A stretch of DNA of 64,000 bases from Salibaculum halophilum (GTDB taxonomy: Bacteria; Pseudomonadota; Alphaproteobacteria; Rhodobacterales; Rhodobacteraceae): NCBI RefSeq assembly GCF_002094885.1, contig NZ_MSIT01000007.1, forward strand, positions 124,001-188,000, read 5' to 3'. The notes below the pieces were generated by a model. The model was not told the DNA's origin. It did no database searches and saw only the letters and a list, made by a program, of their open reading frames with translations. Numbering within the stretch: position 1 is the first letter of the stretch; each line of letters begins with the position of its first letter. The position numbers and the translations under genes are program-made. Below are positions 44,370 to 55,736 of the stretch, in pieces.

Positions 44370-45232
44370 GTGGGGTGGAACCGTCCCGCGGGAGACAGGG
44401 TGAAAATCTCCGCGCCCTGATCGGTGATACCGATGGAATGCTCGAACTGGGCCGACAGCTGCTTGTCGCGGGTCACCGCCGTCCAGTCGTCCTTGAGGAC
44501 AACCGTTTCGGGGCGGCCCAGATTGACCATGGGTTCGATGGTGAAGAACATCCCCTCTTCCAGTACCGGGCCGGTGCCCGCGCGGCCGTAATGCAGCACG
44601 TTCGGCGGGGCGTGGAACACCCGGCCCAGCCCGTGGCCGCAGAAATCGCGCACGACGCTCATGCGCTGGCCCTCGACGTGGGACTGGATGGCATGGCCGA
44701 TATCGCCGAAGGTGTTGCCGGGCCGCGCGGCCTCGATCCCCGCCATCAGGGCATCGTGCGTGACCTGGATCAGCCGTTCGGCCTTCTGGTTGGGTTTGCC
44801 GCCGGCGACGAACATCCGGCTAGTGTCGCCGAACCAACCGTCGAGGATCACCGTGACGTCGATGTTGAGGATATCGCCGCTCTGCAGCGCGTCATCCTCG
44901 CGGCGCTTCTCGAAGTTCTTCGAGATCGTCTCGGAGCGCGCCTTGGGAATCGGCGCGCCGGGAATGCCGTGGCAGACCACGTGATTGACGCTGATGCAAC
45001 TGGCGTGCTGGAACCCCTTGTAGCCGATGGTGGCGGAGTCCGCCCCGGCCGCGCGGACCCACTCGGTGATCTTGCGGTCCAGCTCGCCAGTGGTGGCGCC
45101 GGGCACGACGTGATCGGCGATCCGGTCGAGGATTTCGGCGGCCAGCCGCCCCGCGGCCTGCATGCCGGCGAAATCCGCCCGATCGTGCAGGCGAATGCCG
45201 TCCTTGGTGATCCTGCCGCGCGTGTCGTCCAT
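44363..45232 (-). CDS. map: type I methionine aminopeptidase with internal insertion
   Basis: Map removes the initiator methionine from nascent proteins. The 289-residue protein has the metal ligands D125 (NIDVTV), D136 (GDTS), a His in FCGHGLG, a Glu in FTIEPMV and a Glu in FEHS. Compared with E. coli Map it carries an extra stretch of about 19 residues between CHGIP (ending residue 91) and the GDILNID block, rich in Lys, Arg and Glu (about residues 92-118). An N-terminal extension of about 12 residues is also present. I used ATG 45232; a longer frame adds 17 residues. Confidence 0.95.
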   Translation of the reverse strand: MDDTRGRITKDGIRLHDRADFAGMQAAGRLAAEILDRIADHVVPGATTGELDRKITEWVRAAGADSATIGYKGFQHASCISVNHVVCHGIPGAPIPKARSETISKNFEKRREDDALQSGDILNIDVTVILDGWFGDTSRMFVAGGKPNQKAERLIQVTHDALMAGIEAARPGNTFGDIGHAIQSHVEGQRMSVVRDFCGHGLGRVFHAPPNVLHYGRAGTGPVLEEGMFFTIEPMVNLGRPETVVLKDDWTAVTRDKQLSAQFEHSIGITDQGAEIFTLSPAGRFHPTY

Positions 45233-45300
45233 GGCCTCTGCTTCCCGTTTCAGCGACAGATAGGGCAAAACCGCCCGGCGCAAAAGGCCCGGCGCTGCGT

Positions 45301-46005
45301 CTATTTCACCGTGTCAGGGTCAAGGACCGTGCAGGCGGGGCCGAGCGTGATCGCCGCGGGCGTGATCGCGGCACGGTGGCAGAGCATCTCGACCCCCGCG
45401 GCACGCGCCGCCTGCCAGGCGCGGGCATACGCGGAGTCGATATCCGCGGCCAGGGTCATGGCGGCGCAATCCGTGCGCTGGACGAGGTAGAGCATCACCG
45501 CCCGCCGCCCGGTCCGGGCGACCTCGGTCAACTCCTGCAGATGCGTCGTGCCGCGCCGGGTGACACTGTCGGGGAACTCGGCCAGGCCGGGCTGGCGGGA
45601 CAGGGTGACCGACTTGACCTCGACGAAAGTATCGCCGCCCAGGCAGAAATCCACGCGACTGGCGGTGCCGAATTTCACCTCGGCGCGGACCGTGCCCGCC
45701 CCGGCCAGCGCCGGCACCGCGCCCGTGCGCAGCGCCTCACCCACCACGCGATTGGCCAAGCCGGTGTCGATGGTGACAAGGCCGCTGTCCAGTTCGACCA
45801 GGCGCCAGCCCCAGTCCAGTTTCTTTCGCGGATCGTCGGTGCGTTCCAGCCAGACCCTTGTCCCCGGCGCATCAAGTCCCAGCATGGAGCCGGGATTGGG
45901 GCAATGCGCCGTGACCTCTTCACCCGTGTCCAGCACGATGTCGGACAGGAACCGCTTGTAACGGCGGTCCAGCCGGCCGGGCACGAGGGGCGTGGCAAAG
46001 CGCAT
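45301..46005 (-). CDS. sfsA: SfsA family DNA/RNA nuclease-like protein
   Basis: SfsA was named for sugar-fermentation stimulation in E. coli and has since been assigned to a nuclease-like fold. The 234-residue protein shows the family blocks RRYKRFLSDIVLDTGE, AHCPNPGSM, the FVEVKSVTL motif with the conserved Glu and Lys of a PD-(D/E)XK-like site, and FPDSVTRRGTTHLQEL. It stands 68 nt downstream of map on the same strand in the reverse sense, i.e. map follows sfsA, and may share a transcript. It is divergent from the CinA-like gene. Confidence 0.94.
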   Translation of the reverse strand: MRFATPLVPGRLDRRYKRFLSDIVLDTGEEVTAHCPNPGSMLGLDAPGTRVWLERTDDPRKKLDWGWRLVELDSGLVTIDTGLANRVVGEALRTGAVPALAGAGTVRAEVKFGTASRVDFCLGGDTFVEVKSVTLSRQPGLAEFPDSVTRRGTTHLQELTEVARTGRRAVMLYLVQRTDCAAMTLAADIDSAYARAWQAARAAGVEMLCHRAAITPAAITLGPACTVLDPDTVK

Positions 46006-46044
46006 AGACCTGATCTATACCAGCGCCCGGACAAGGAGAAGACC

Positions 46045-46767
46045 ATGCCGAACCCAACCGCCGCCATGCTCGTCATCGGGGATGAGATCCTGTCGGGGCG
46101 CACGCGCGAGTCCAACATGCATTACCTCGCCGGCGAGCTGACGCGGATCGGCGTGGACCTGAAAGAGGTGCGCGTTGTCAGCGACGACCAAGATGCTATC
46201 GTTGCCGCGTTGAACGCCCTGCGCGGGGCCTTCGACACGGTCTTCACCTCGGGCGGGATCGGGCCGACGCATGACGACATCACCGCCGACAGCGTGGCCG
46301 CGGCCTTCGGCGTGGGCATTGACGTGCGCGCGGACGCCCGCGCCGTGCTGCAGGCCCATTACGACCGCGCCGGAACCGAGCTGAACGCGGCGCGGTTACG
46401 CATGGCGCGAATCCCCGACGGGGCGGCGCTGATCGACAACCCGGTCAGCGCGGCGCCCGGCTTTTCCATCGGCAACGTGCATGTCATGGCCGGGGTGCCC
46501 TCGATTTTCCAGGCGATGGTGGCCAGCGTTCTGCCGCAGGTTGTGGGCGGCGCACCGGTGCAAAGCCGAACGTTGCGCGTGCAGCGCGGCGAGGGCGACG
46601 TCGCCGCCCCGCTGGCACGGCTGGCCGAGGCTTATCCGGACCTGTCCGTCGGCTCCTACCCGTTCCAGACGGACGGGGCCTACGGCACGCATGTCGTCGT
46701 GCGCGGCACCGACGCGGCACGGGTCGAGGCCGCCATGGCCCGGCTGGCCACCGACCTCGGGCTGTGA
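46045..46767 (+). CDS. CinA-type molybdopterin-binding domain protein
   Basis: This protein of 240 residues consists of the MoCF/MoeA-like domain of CinA (competence/damage-inducible protein A) without the C-terminal nicotinamide-nucleotide amidase domain. Family blocks include LVIGDEILSGRTRESN, VFTSGGIGPTHDDIT and NPVSAAPGFSIGNVHVMAGVP. AAGGAG lies 7 nt before ATG 46045. Stand-alone versions may act on ADP-ribose-type substrates, but the function here is not established. It is coupled to the following GNAT gene by GTGA. Confidence 0.92.
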   Translation: MPNPTAAMLVIGDEILSGRTRESNMHYLAGELTRIGVDLKEVRVVSDDQDAIVAALNALRGAFDTVFTSGGIGPTHDDITADSVAAAFGVGIDVRADARAVLQAHYDRAGTELNAARLRMARIPDGAALIDNPVSAAPGFSIGNVHVMAGVPSIFQAMVASVLPQVVGGAPVQSRTLRVQRGEGDVAAPLARLAEAYPDLSVGSYPFQTDGAYGTHVVVRGTDAARVEAAMARLATDLGL

Positions 46768-47480
46768 CACCGCAGTCGCTGACCGCGCTGATCGACGCGA
46801 CATGGCCCGCCGCGCGCCTTGACCGCGTCGGGCCGTGGACAATTCGCGCGGGTGCGGGCGGGGGCAGCCGGGTCAGCGCCGCGACAGCAAGCGCGCCCGC
46901 CGGGGCCGATGACATTCCCGCCGCCGAGGCGGCCATGCGGTCCCTCGGCCAGGCCCCGCTGTTCATGGTGCGCCCGGGCGAGGCGGCGCTGGACGCGGCG
47001 CTGGCCACGCGGGGATACCGGGTCAAGGACCCGGTGACGCTTTATACCGCGCCCGTGGCCGACCTGGCGGGGCCGCTGCCGCCTGTCACCTGCTTCAGGG
47101 TCTGGCCGCCGCTGGCGGTCCAGCGCGACATATGGACCGCGGGCGGGATAGGGCCGGCGCGCCTTGCGATCATGGCCCGCGTCGCGGGGCCGAAAACCAC
47201 GATCCTGGGGCGCAACGGTGATAGCCCGGCCGGGACGCTCTTCGTGGCACGGCACGCGGAGACGGCCATGGTCCACGCCGTCGCGGTTCCGCCCCGTTTT
47301 CGCCGCCGTGGCATGGCCCGGTCGATGATGCAGGCCGCGGCGGTCTGGTCGCAGGAGGCCGGCGCGCAGGACCTCGCCGTTCTTGTCACGACAGCGAATG
47401 CCGCGGCGAACGCGCTCTACGCGTTACTCGGGATGCGGGCCGCTGCCGGTTATCACTACCGCATTCACCCACAGGCCTGA
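46764..47480 (+). CDS. GNAT family N-acetyltransferase
   Basis: This 238-residue protein has the acetyl-CoA-binding core near the C-terminus: VHAVAVPPRFRRRGMARSMM fits the V-x-P-x-x-R/Q-x-x-G-x-G/A motif, followed by VLVTTANAAANALYALLGM. The N-terminal half is more divergent and may be a degenerate second GNAT domain. The start is GTG overlapping the CinA-like stop. Acceptor unknown. Confidence 0.88.
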   Translation: MTPQSLTALIDATWPAARLDRVGPWTIRAGAGGGSRVSAATASAPAGADDIPAAEAAMRSLGQAPLFMVRPGEAALDAALATRGYRVKDPVTLYTAPVADLAGPLPPVTCFRVWPPLAVQRDIWTAGGIGPARLAIMARVAGPKTTILGRNGDSPAGTLFVARHAETAMVHAVAVPPRFRRRGMARSMMQAAAVWSQEAGAQDLAVLVTTANAAANALYALLGMRAAAGYHYRIHPQA

Positions 47481-47545
47481 GGCCCGGCACCGACCAGCCC
47501 ACCGCGCCGGACAGGCCAGCTTGGCGGGCTGCGGCACGGAGGGAC

Positions 47546-47575
47546 CAAAAAGAAGCCGCGGCCCGGGGACCGCGG
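47546..47575 (-). terminator. rho-independent terminator of the LysR gene
   Basis: Read on the minus strand, CCGCGG-N8-CCGCGG (47575-47556) is followed by CTTCTTTTT. It lies 43 nt beyond the LysR stop. It also sits between convergent genes, so it may act on the GNAT transcript too, though the T-run favours the minus strand. Confidence 0.8.
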
Positions 47576-47617
47576 AGGTGGGGACGCATCCCGTCGGGAA
47601 TTACGTTGCACGGCACT

Positions 47618-48523
47618 CTACCAGCGTTCCGGACCCTTTTCTGCAAAGGCATGGGCGAGGAAATCGATGAAGGCCCGAACCTTGGGCTGGGTGAACCGGC
47701 CCGGCGGATACACGGCGTAGATGCCCTGGGTCTCCAGCGGCAGATCGGGGATTGCGTCCTCGACAAGGCCCTGATCCAACGCTTCGGCGTAGAGAAAGCT
47801 GGGCAGATAGGCGATGCCCAGTCCGGAAATCGCGGCATTCAGAAGGGATTGCCCGTCGTTGACAGTCAGCCATCCGGCGGTGCGGACCTGGCGTTTCTCG
47901 CCCGAGGGCGCAGTCAGTTTCCAGACGGCGGAATTGGCGGCATTGGAATAGTGCAGCAGCTTGTGTTCGTTCAGATCGTCGATGCGCTGCGGTCGGCCGT
48001 GTTTCTGGAAATACGACGGGCTGGCGACCATCCGCTTTGATGTTTCGGTAAGCTTGCGCGCGCGCAGGCTGCTGTCTTCCAACTCGCCGATGCGGATGGC
48101 CATGTCGAAGCCTTCCGAGATCAGTTCGACATAGCGGTTGTTGAGCACCATGTTGACGGTGATATCGGGAAATTCCTGAAGGAATTCGCCCAGAACAGGC
48201 GACAGGTGATTGACCCCGAAATCGGTCGCCACGGAAATCCGCAACAGACCTGACGGGTCCGACTGCATCGAGGTGACAAGCGCGTCCGCCTCGCCCGCGT
48301 CGGTCAGCACCCGTCGCGCCCGGTCGTAGTAGGCCAGGCCGATCTCGGTTGGGCTGACCCGGCGCGTGGTCCGGTTGAGCAGGCGGGCGCCAAGCCGCGC
48401 TTCGAGCGCGGACACGTGCTTGGACACGGCGGACTTCGAGATGCCCATCTTCTTGGCGGCATCCGTGAAGCCGCCCTGGTCAACGACCGTGGCGAAGGCC
48501 TCCATTTCGGTCAGACGATCCAT
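47618..48523 (-). CDS. LysR family transcriptional regulator
   Basis: This is a DNA-binding regulator of 301 residues. The winged helix-turn-helix is residues 1-60 (MDRLTEMEAFATVVDQGGFT, then KKMGISKSAVSKHVSALE), followed by a linker helix and a periplasmic-binding-protein-like effector domain. The start at ATG 48523 gives the canonical LysR N-terminus. It lies downstream of, and on the same strand as, the FadH-like gene with a 165-nt gap, so it has its own promoter. A regulatory link to the dienoyl-CoA reductase is possible but unsupported by any visible operator. Confidence 0.93.
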   Translation of the reverse strand: MDRLTEMEAFATVVDQGGFTDAAKKMGISKSAVSKHVSALEARLGARLLNRTTRRVSPTEIGLAYYDRARRVLTDAGEADALVTSMQSDPSGLLRISVATDFGVNHLSPVLGEFLQEFPDITVNMVLNNRYVELISEGFDMAIRIGELEDSSLRARKLTETSKRMVASPSYFQKHGRPQRIDDLNEHKLLHYSNAANSAVWKLTAPSGEKRQVRTAGWLTVNDGQSLLNAAISGLGIAYLPSFLYAEALDQGLVEDAIPDLPLETQGIYAVYPPGRFTQPKVRAFIDFLAHAFAEKGPERW

Positions 48524-48688
48524 CCTGTGTCCTCGGTACTGTCCCACGTTCGAAGACAGTCCTGATCCCGAAATCGGGCAGGACTGCGGCGCATGCCTGA
48601 CAATTGGTAGGTTTTCACGCGACCGTTCAGCGCAGGGAAACGCGCCGCGGCCGCGCGGGCGGCTACCGATCAGGCCGGTGCCCAACGG

Positions 48689-50776
<2,088 letters not shown>

Positions 50777-50799
50777 TCAGGCGTAAGACAGGCTCGGGA

Positions 50800-51198
50800 T
50801 CAGTCCCCCGCCGTTTCGACGCAGTGCCGCCGGAAGGCCTTTTTGAGCATGTCGAGCTCGGCGCGCAGCAGGCCGATCTCGGCACGGATATCCTCGGCCA
50901 GGGCGTCCCCTGCGACGATGGCGAAAGATGCCAGCACACTGTCCTCCTGCCGGTCACGGACCAGGAACGTCTGCACACCGTCGGCGATCCGATCCGCCGG
51001 GATGGGCACCCTTACGTACCAGCATTCCTCGACCCGGTCGTGCTCCACCTCGACACCCTTGATCTCGTGGTCGAGGTGCGTGACCACGAGATCCGGCTGC
51101 CGGGTGTCGTGCTTGCCCCGGGTGAGCACGCCGTGCCAGACACCCTCGATCAAGCGCAGCTTGGTCAGCGTCACGTCCCGTTCCATGGCATCCCCCAT
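50800..51198 (-). CDS. small protein of unknown function coupled to DUF6478 gene
   Basis: I do not recognise a named family for this 132-residue protein. The N-terminal two thirds are strand-rich (VTLTKLRLIEGVWHGVLTRG, then VPIPADRIADGVQTFLVRD), and the C-terminus is a predicted helix (EDIRAEIGLLRAELDMLKKA) with heptad-like Leu, probably a short coiled coil. The start at ATG 51198 overlaps the stop of the upstream gene (ATGA); a second in-frame ATG lies at 51186. The pair probably forms a functional unit. No signal peptide or membrane helix is evident. Confidence 0.75.
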   Translation of the reverse strand: MGDAMERDVTLTKLRLIEGVWHGVLTRGKHDTRQPDLVVTHLDHEIKGVEVEHDRVEECWYVRVPIPADRIADGVQTFLVRDRQEDSVLASFAIVAGDALAEDIRAEIGLLRAELDMLKKAFRRHCVETAGD

Positions 51199-51971
51199 CA
51201 AAGCGCGGCCCGGGGCACGCGGCACAGGGTGACATCGCGGAGTGTCACCTGGTTCATCTGCGGCCCCTCGAAGATCAGGTCCACCCAGGCGGACTCGACC
51301 CTCTTTTCGTTGAGATTGGTATAGGCCAGATCGAATTCGACCATGACCGGATCCTCGTGCAGGGGCAGTTCCCGCACGATCTGTTCGGTGTTCGGCCCGT
51401 GCCGCACGTTGAGGCGCGCGAAGATTTCCAGCGGTGTTTCCATCTCGACGATCACGTCAAGCCGGATCAGATGCCGCTTGCGCAGCCCCTCGCAGGCCGC
51501 GCGCGGCAAGTCGAGGACGAGGCTCAGGAACGAGCCGTCGAACTGGAACACGTCCAGGCGCAGGCCGAAGGGCGCGAGGTCCGCCTCGCGCGTGTTGCGC
51601 AACTGCCGCAGGCTCAATTCCGAGACGCGGCAGTCGTGGAACAGCGTGACCTCGTCGCCAAGCGCGGTTCGGGTTTCGACCGCCGCCAGCCCCTTTACCG
51701 GCAGCGCCCCGCGCCAGGCCTGCGGCCGCCAGGACCAGTCGGTTCCCTGCGGCTGCGGAAAGGACGTCGACCCGATGCGGGGCAGGGCGAGGCGGTTGTC
51801 AGCCTGGTAGGTCAGTTCATCCAGCGTGTGCCGCAGGTTGCGGGCGGCATTGCGCTGGCGGCGCAGTTCCGAAATCTCGGTCCGCGGGGCCTGTGCCGCC
51901 GCCCGCGACCAGTAGCGTCGCATCCGGCGGTCGACGAATCGAGCCAGAAGCCCATTGCGCAGCTTTGCCAT
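51198..51971 (-). CDS. DUF6478-like conserved protein of Rhodobacteraceae
   Basis: This 257-residue protein has the features I associate with the Rhodobacteraceae-specific DUF6478 family: a basic N-terminal helix (RFVDRRMRRYWSRAA), GTDWSWRPQAWRG, and a beta-rich C-terminal part with a conserved FHDCRVSELSLRQ motif. The assignment is from memory. No signal peptide, membrane helix or catalytic motif is apparent. It is translated in tandem with the gene at 50800. Function unknown; the beta-sandwich-like pattern could suit carbohydrate or glycan association, which is a guess. Confidence 0.7.
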   Translation of the reverse strand: MAKLRNGLLARFVDRRMRRYWSRAAAQAPRTEISELRRQRNAARNLRHTLDELTYQADNRLALPRIGSTSFPQPQGTDWSWRPQAWRGALPVKGLAAVETRTALGDEVTLFHDCRVSELSLRQLRNTREADLAPFGLRLDVFQFDGSFLSLVLDLPRAACEGLRKRHLIRLDVIVEMETPLEIFARLNVRHGPNTEQIVRELPLHEDPVMVEFDLAYTNLNEKRVESAWVDLIFEGPQMNQVTLRDVTLCRVPRAAL

Positions 51972-52076
51972 GTCAGGCCTTCGCCCTGTTCAACTTTCGA
52001 CAATATATCTGCCAAATTGTTTCACGAATGGAAACAGATAGCGAGAGCGCTGAGAGTCCTTGGCCCGGATCACCGG

Positions 52077-52709
52077 TCATGCGTCCGAGGGCGTCGGCTG
52101 GTTCACGTCTTTCAGGGCGCGCAGTGCCGCTTCCAGAAGGGTGCGCCCCGCCTCTGTGGTCAGCGGGTCACGGTCATAGGCCAGAACCGAGACCGTGACC
52201 AGCCGATCCTCGATATCGGTAAAGCCCCGCCAAACCTTGGGCGTCGTGCCCGGAACTGGCGCCCCGGCGTGATCCTCGAACCGGACCATGACACGAGTGC
52301 CATCGACCTCGACCTCGCCGACCTCGACGCCTGCCTCGCCGCTCGACAGAAGGCCTTGGCCGGAATCTTCGCGCAGCATATCGGCCAGGTCCGCGGCCCC
52401 CGCGCCGACAAGCGCACTGCCCGGTGCCCCGAACTGCACCGTGATCAACCCGGCCCGGTCCGGCATCGTTCCGCCACGCTTCGACAAGACGGCGCAGCCG
52501 GCCATGATGGCAAACCCGCTTGAGGCTGCGCTGGCGGACGGGTCCACGCAATACCCATCAGGGCCGCGCACCCGCACCGCGCCATCGAGCAACGCGAGGG
52601 TGCGGATACCATCGCCGGTCATGTCGCGCCCGAAGCCGGGAAGGGTGATACCGAGGTCGCAGGCCGACAGCCAGGTCAGCCCTGCCAGCGCCAGAATGGT
52701 CTTGCGCAT
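52077..52709 (-). CDS. predicted lipoprotein of unknown function
   Basis: A lipoprotein signal with a lipobox ending LSAC (C17) begins this 210-residue protein. The remainder is globular, with CVDPSASAASSGFAIMAGC suggesting a disulfide, and a pattern of strands; residues of the C-terminal half (GFTDIEDRLVTVSVLAYD) are typical of small periplasmic beta proteins. I recognise no family. It is divergent from accD. The start at ATG 52709 is supported by the signal peptide; a longer frame upstream lacks one. Confidence 0.75.
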   Translation of the reverse strand: MRKTILALAGLTWLSACDLGITLPGFGRDMTGDGIRTLALLDGAVRVRGPDGYCVDPSASAASSGFAIMAGCAVLSKRGGTMPDRAGLITVQFGAPGSALVGAGAADLADMLREDSGQGLLSSGEAGVEVGEVEVDGTRVMVRFEDHAGAPVPGTTPKVWRGFTDIEDRLVTVSVLAYDRDPLTTEAGRTLLEAALRALKDVNQPTPSDA

Positions 52710-52885
52710 GATCCTCCTCCGCGCCGCCCTTCGCGCCGGTTTAATCCCGCGCCGCGGCAGGAACAAGGCCGCTGGCCCGGCCGCGCCCCGCGACCGGGTC
52801 GGGCAGCCGCGCGGTGGGCCACCCGCCGCCGATTGCATTCCATCCGCGCCCGCCTTATCCCTGTCGCGCAACGTCAGAGGCGCCC

Positions 52886-53842
52886 ATGAACTGGATCTCC
52901 AACTACGTCCGCCCGCGCATCAATTCGATCTTCTCGCGCCGCGAAGTGCCCGAGAACCTGTGGTCGAAATGCGACGAATGCGGCACGATGCTGTTCCACC
53001 GGGAACTGAAAGAGGCGCTGTATGTCTGCACCTCCTGCGGGCATCACATGGGCATCACGCCGCGGGATCGTTTCAAGGCGTTTTTCGACGGCGGCGTCTT
53101 CACCGAGGTCGCGGTGCCCCAGCCGGTCGAGGACCCGCTGAAATTCCGCGACCAGAAGAAATACCCCGACCGTCTGCGCGCGGCCCAGAAGAAATCCGGC
53201 GAGCGCGAGGCGATGCTCGTCGTCGAGGGCGAGATCGGCCGCACCCCCATCATCGCCGCGGGTCAGGACTTTTCCTTCATGGGCGGGTCGATGTCGATGT
53301 ATGTCGGCAATGCCATCCTCGCCGCCGCCGAGCGCGCGATCGAGACCGGGCGCCCGCTGATCCTGTTCTCGGCGGCGGGCGGCGCGCGGATGCAGGAGGG
53401 CATCCTGGGCCTGATGCAGATGCCGCGCACCACCATCGCGGTGCAGATGCTCAAGGAGGCTGGCCTGCCCTACATCGTGGTGCTGACGCATCCCACGACC
53501 GGGGGCGTCACCGCATCCTACGCGATGCTGGGCGACGTGCAGATCGCCGAACCTAACGCGCTGATCGGCTTCGCCGGCGCGCGCGTGATCGAGCAGACCA
53601 TCCGCGAGAAGCTGCCCGAGGGGTTCCAGCGCGCCGAGTACCTGCTGGATCACGGGATGCTGGACCGCGTGACCCCGCGCGCGCAGCTTCGCGAGGAACT
53701 GATCACGATCACGCGCATGCTGTTGGGCGAAAGCCCTGCCGTCGCGGGTGATCTGCCCGCCCCCGCCGAAGAGACCCTGCCCGATGTCGTCGCCGAGGAT
53801 ACGGGGCAGGCGGCCGACCCGGAACAGGACGCCAAGGCGTGA
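52886..53842 (+). CDS. accD: acetyl-CoA carboxylase carboxyltransferase subunit beta
   Basis: AccD with AccA transfers the carboxyl from carboxybiotin to acetyl-CoA, giving malonyl-CoA for fatty acid synthesis. The 318-residue protein has the N-terminal zinc ribbon C29-x2-C32 and C48-x2-C51, then the crotonase-fold carboxyltransferase with [22 protein letters not shown] and [14 protein letters not shown]. An acidic C-terminal tail of about 30 residues ([17 protein letters not shown]) is extra. Its stop overlaps the folC GTG start; accD-folC is a widespread conserved gene pair. Confidence 0.98.
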   Translation: MNWISNYVRPRINSIFSRREVPENLWSKCDECGTMLFHRELKEALYVCTSCGHHMGITPRDRFKAFFDGGVFTEVAVPQPVEDPLKFRDQKKYPDRLRAAQKKSGEREAMLVVEGEIGRTPIIAAGQDFSFMGGSMSMYVGNAILAAAERAIETGRPLILFSAAGGARMQEGILGLMQMPRTTIAVQMLKEAGLPYIVVLTHPTTGGVTASYAMLGDVQIAEPNALIGFAGARVIEQTIREKLPEGFQRAEYLLDHGMLDRVTPRAQLREELITITRMLLGESPAVAGDLPAPAEETLPDVVAEDTGQAADPEQDAKA

Positions 53843-55110
53843 GCGGCGGGTCCGACATCATCCTGCAGCGGATGATGGCCCTGCACCCCAAGATCATCGA
53901 CCTGACGCTGGACAGGGTCTGGCGGCTGCTGGAGGCCCTGGGCAACCCGCAGGACCGCCTGCCGCCGGTGATCCACATCGCCGGGACCAACGGCAAGGGC
54001 TCGACCCTGGCGATGCTGCGCGCGGGGCTGGAAGGGGCCGGGCACGACGTGCACGCCTATACCTCGCCGCATCTCGCGCGGTTTCACGAACGCATCCGCC
54101 TGGCCGGTGACCTGATTTCCGAGGGCCATTTGGCGCGGGTGCTCGACCGTTGCGAGGCCGCCAACGGCGGTGCCCCGATCACCTATTTCGAGATCACCAC
54201 CTGCGCCGCGCTGCTCGCCTTTGCGGAAACCCCGGCCGATTACACCCTGCTCGAGGTGGGCCTGGGCGGGCGGCTGGACGCGACCAACGTGATCGGCCGC
54301 CCGGCGCTGACCGTCATCACCCCGGTGGACATGGACCATCAGCAGTTCCTGGGCGACACGCTGCCCGCGATTGCGGCCGAGAAGGCCGGGATCATCAAGC
54401 GTGGCGTGCCCTGCATCGTCGGGCGTCAGCACGCCGCCGCGCTGGAGGTGATCGAGGACCGCGCCGCGCGGCTGGCCGCCCCCGTTCTGGCCCATGGGCA
54501 GCACTGGCAGGTCGCCGAGGACCGCGGGCGGCTGACCTACCAGGATGAGGCCGGCCTGCTGGACCTGGCCCCGCCCAGCCTGCCCGGCCCCCACCAACTG
54601 GACAACGCCGGCATGGCGCTCGCTGCCCTGCGACAACTGGGGACGGGCGAGATGGCCTGCGCGGCGGCCATGACCGGAGCCGTCTGGCCGGCCCGGATGC
54701 AACGGTTGAGCACCGGCGCGCTGGCCGACCGCGTCCGGCCGGCCGAGCTCTGGCTCGACGGCGGGCACAACCCGGCGGCGGGCGCGGCGCTGGCGGCCAC
54801 GCTGGACGGGCTGCCCGAACGGCCCACGCACCTGGTTTGCGGCATGCTCGACACCAAGGACATCACCGGCTACATGGCGCCGCTCGCGCGCCATGCCGAA
54901 GGCCTCACGGCCATCTCCATTCCCGGCGAGGCCGCCACCCTGCCCGCCGAAACCACGGCCCGCGCGGCCGCGAAGGCGGGGATGGCCGCGACCACCGCGC
55001 CGGACCTCGATAGCGCGCTGCAAGCGATCATCGCCGAGCGGCCCGGGGCGCGCATCCTGATCTGCGGCTCGCTCTACCTGGCCGGGCACGTCCTGAGGGC
55101 CAACGCATGA
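53839..55110 (+). CDS. folC: bifunctional folylpolyglutamate synthase/dihydrofolate synthase
   Basis: FolC adds glutamate to dihydropteroate and then to folates. The 423-residue Mur-ligase-like protein has the P-loop GTNGKGST (49-56), the [13 protein letters not shown] block, the [15 protein letters not shown] motif with Mg-binding residues and the C-terminal [10 protein letters not shown]. The start is GTG within the accD stop (GTGA). The stop overlaps the ATG of the next gene (ATGA). So accD, folC and the secreted-protein gene are translated as one coupled chain. Confidence 0.97.
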   Translation: MSGGSDIILQRMMALHPKIIDLTLDRVWRLLEALGNPQDRLPPVIHIAGTNGKGSTLAMLRAGLEGAGHDVHAYTSPHLARFHERIRLAGDLISEGHLARVLDRCEAANGGAPITYFEITTCAALLAFAETPADYTLLEVGLGGRLDATNVIGRPALTVITPVDMDHQQFLGDTLPAIAAEKAGIIKRGVPCIVGRQHAAALEVIEDRAARLAAPVLAHGQHWQVAEDRGRLTYQDEAGLLDLAPPSLPGPHQLDNAGMALAALRQLGTGEMACAAAMTGAVWPARMQRLSTGALADRVRPAELWLDGGHNPAAGAALAATLDGLPERPTHLVCGMLDTKDITGYMAPLARHAEGLTAISIPGEAATLPAETTARAAAKAGMAATTAPDLDSALQAIIAERPGARILICGSLYLAGHVLRANA

Positions 55111-55736
55111 TCCGGTTGCTGGCCCTTCTGACGCTGGCCACGCCGGCCACGGCCGCCGATTTTGTGTTCTGCTGGCAGGGCGACAATGGCTACCGGATGG
55201 AGGGGCGCATGACCGTCCCAGACGAGCGCCTGTCGCAACCGCTGGTAAGGCAGGACGACGTCACGGGGTTTTTCATCCGGGGCTTTCACAACGGCATCCC
55301 CATCGGCAGCTGGGACCTGTCGCAACTGACGCCCGAGACCAGCTGGAACCTGTCCTTCGACCCACAGCGCATGGTCTTTCCCACCGGCGGCATGCACACC
55401 GGCCCCGCGGGGCAGGCCTGGAACGCCGGCGGGCGCGCCAACGACTGCGGCGACCCCGGCTTCGGCTTCAATTCGGGGACCAACGCGCAGGATCTCTGCG
55501 TCAACAACGCCTGGATCACCGACAGCATGATCAACCGCTACACCCGGTTCCCCGTCTACGAGGCGGGCGCGGTCGATCTCGATTGCGGCGGGGCGCCACT
55601 GCTCGGGCAAGCGGGCGACAGTGTCGATTTGAACAGTCTTGCTCAGCTTGAAATTTATCAATTGGTCCGGAGCGGCAACCACGGCTCTGCAGATCGAATT
55701 GGTTCCTACGGCGCAATGGCCAAGAAAACAGAATGA
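55107..55736 (+). CDS. secreted protein of unknown function with atypical C-terminus
   Basis: A signal peptide ([17 protein letters not shown]) precedes a mature protein with five cysteines, of which four lie in NDCGDPGFG, DLCVNN, LDCGG and FVFCWQG. The mature part up to about residue 172 has the same high-GC codon use as folC, with which it overlaps (ATGA). From about nt 55620 onward codon use changes to AT-rich, and the last 40 or so residues (from GDSVDLNSLAQLEIY) look unlike the rest. The C-terminus may have been replaced when the AT-rich islet arrived. Function unknown; no family recognised. Confidence 0.7.
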   Translation: MIRLLALLTLATPATAADFVFCWQGDNGYRMEGRMTVPDERLSQPLVRQDDVTGFFIRGFHNGIPIGSWDLSQLTPETSWNLSFDPQRMVFPTGGMHTGPAGQAWNAGGRANDCGDPGFGFNSGTNAQDLCVNNAWITDSMINRYTRFPVYEAGAVDLDCGGAPLLGQAGDSVDLNSLAQLEIYQLVRSGNHGSADRIGSYGAMAKKTE

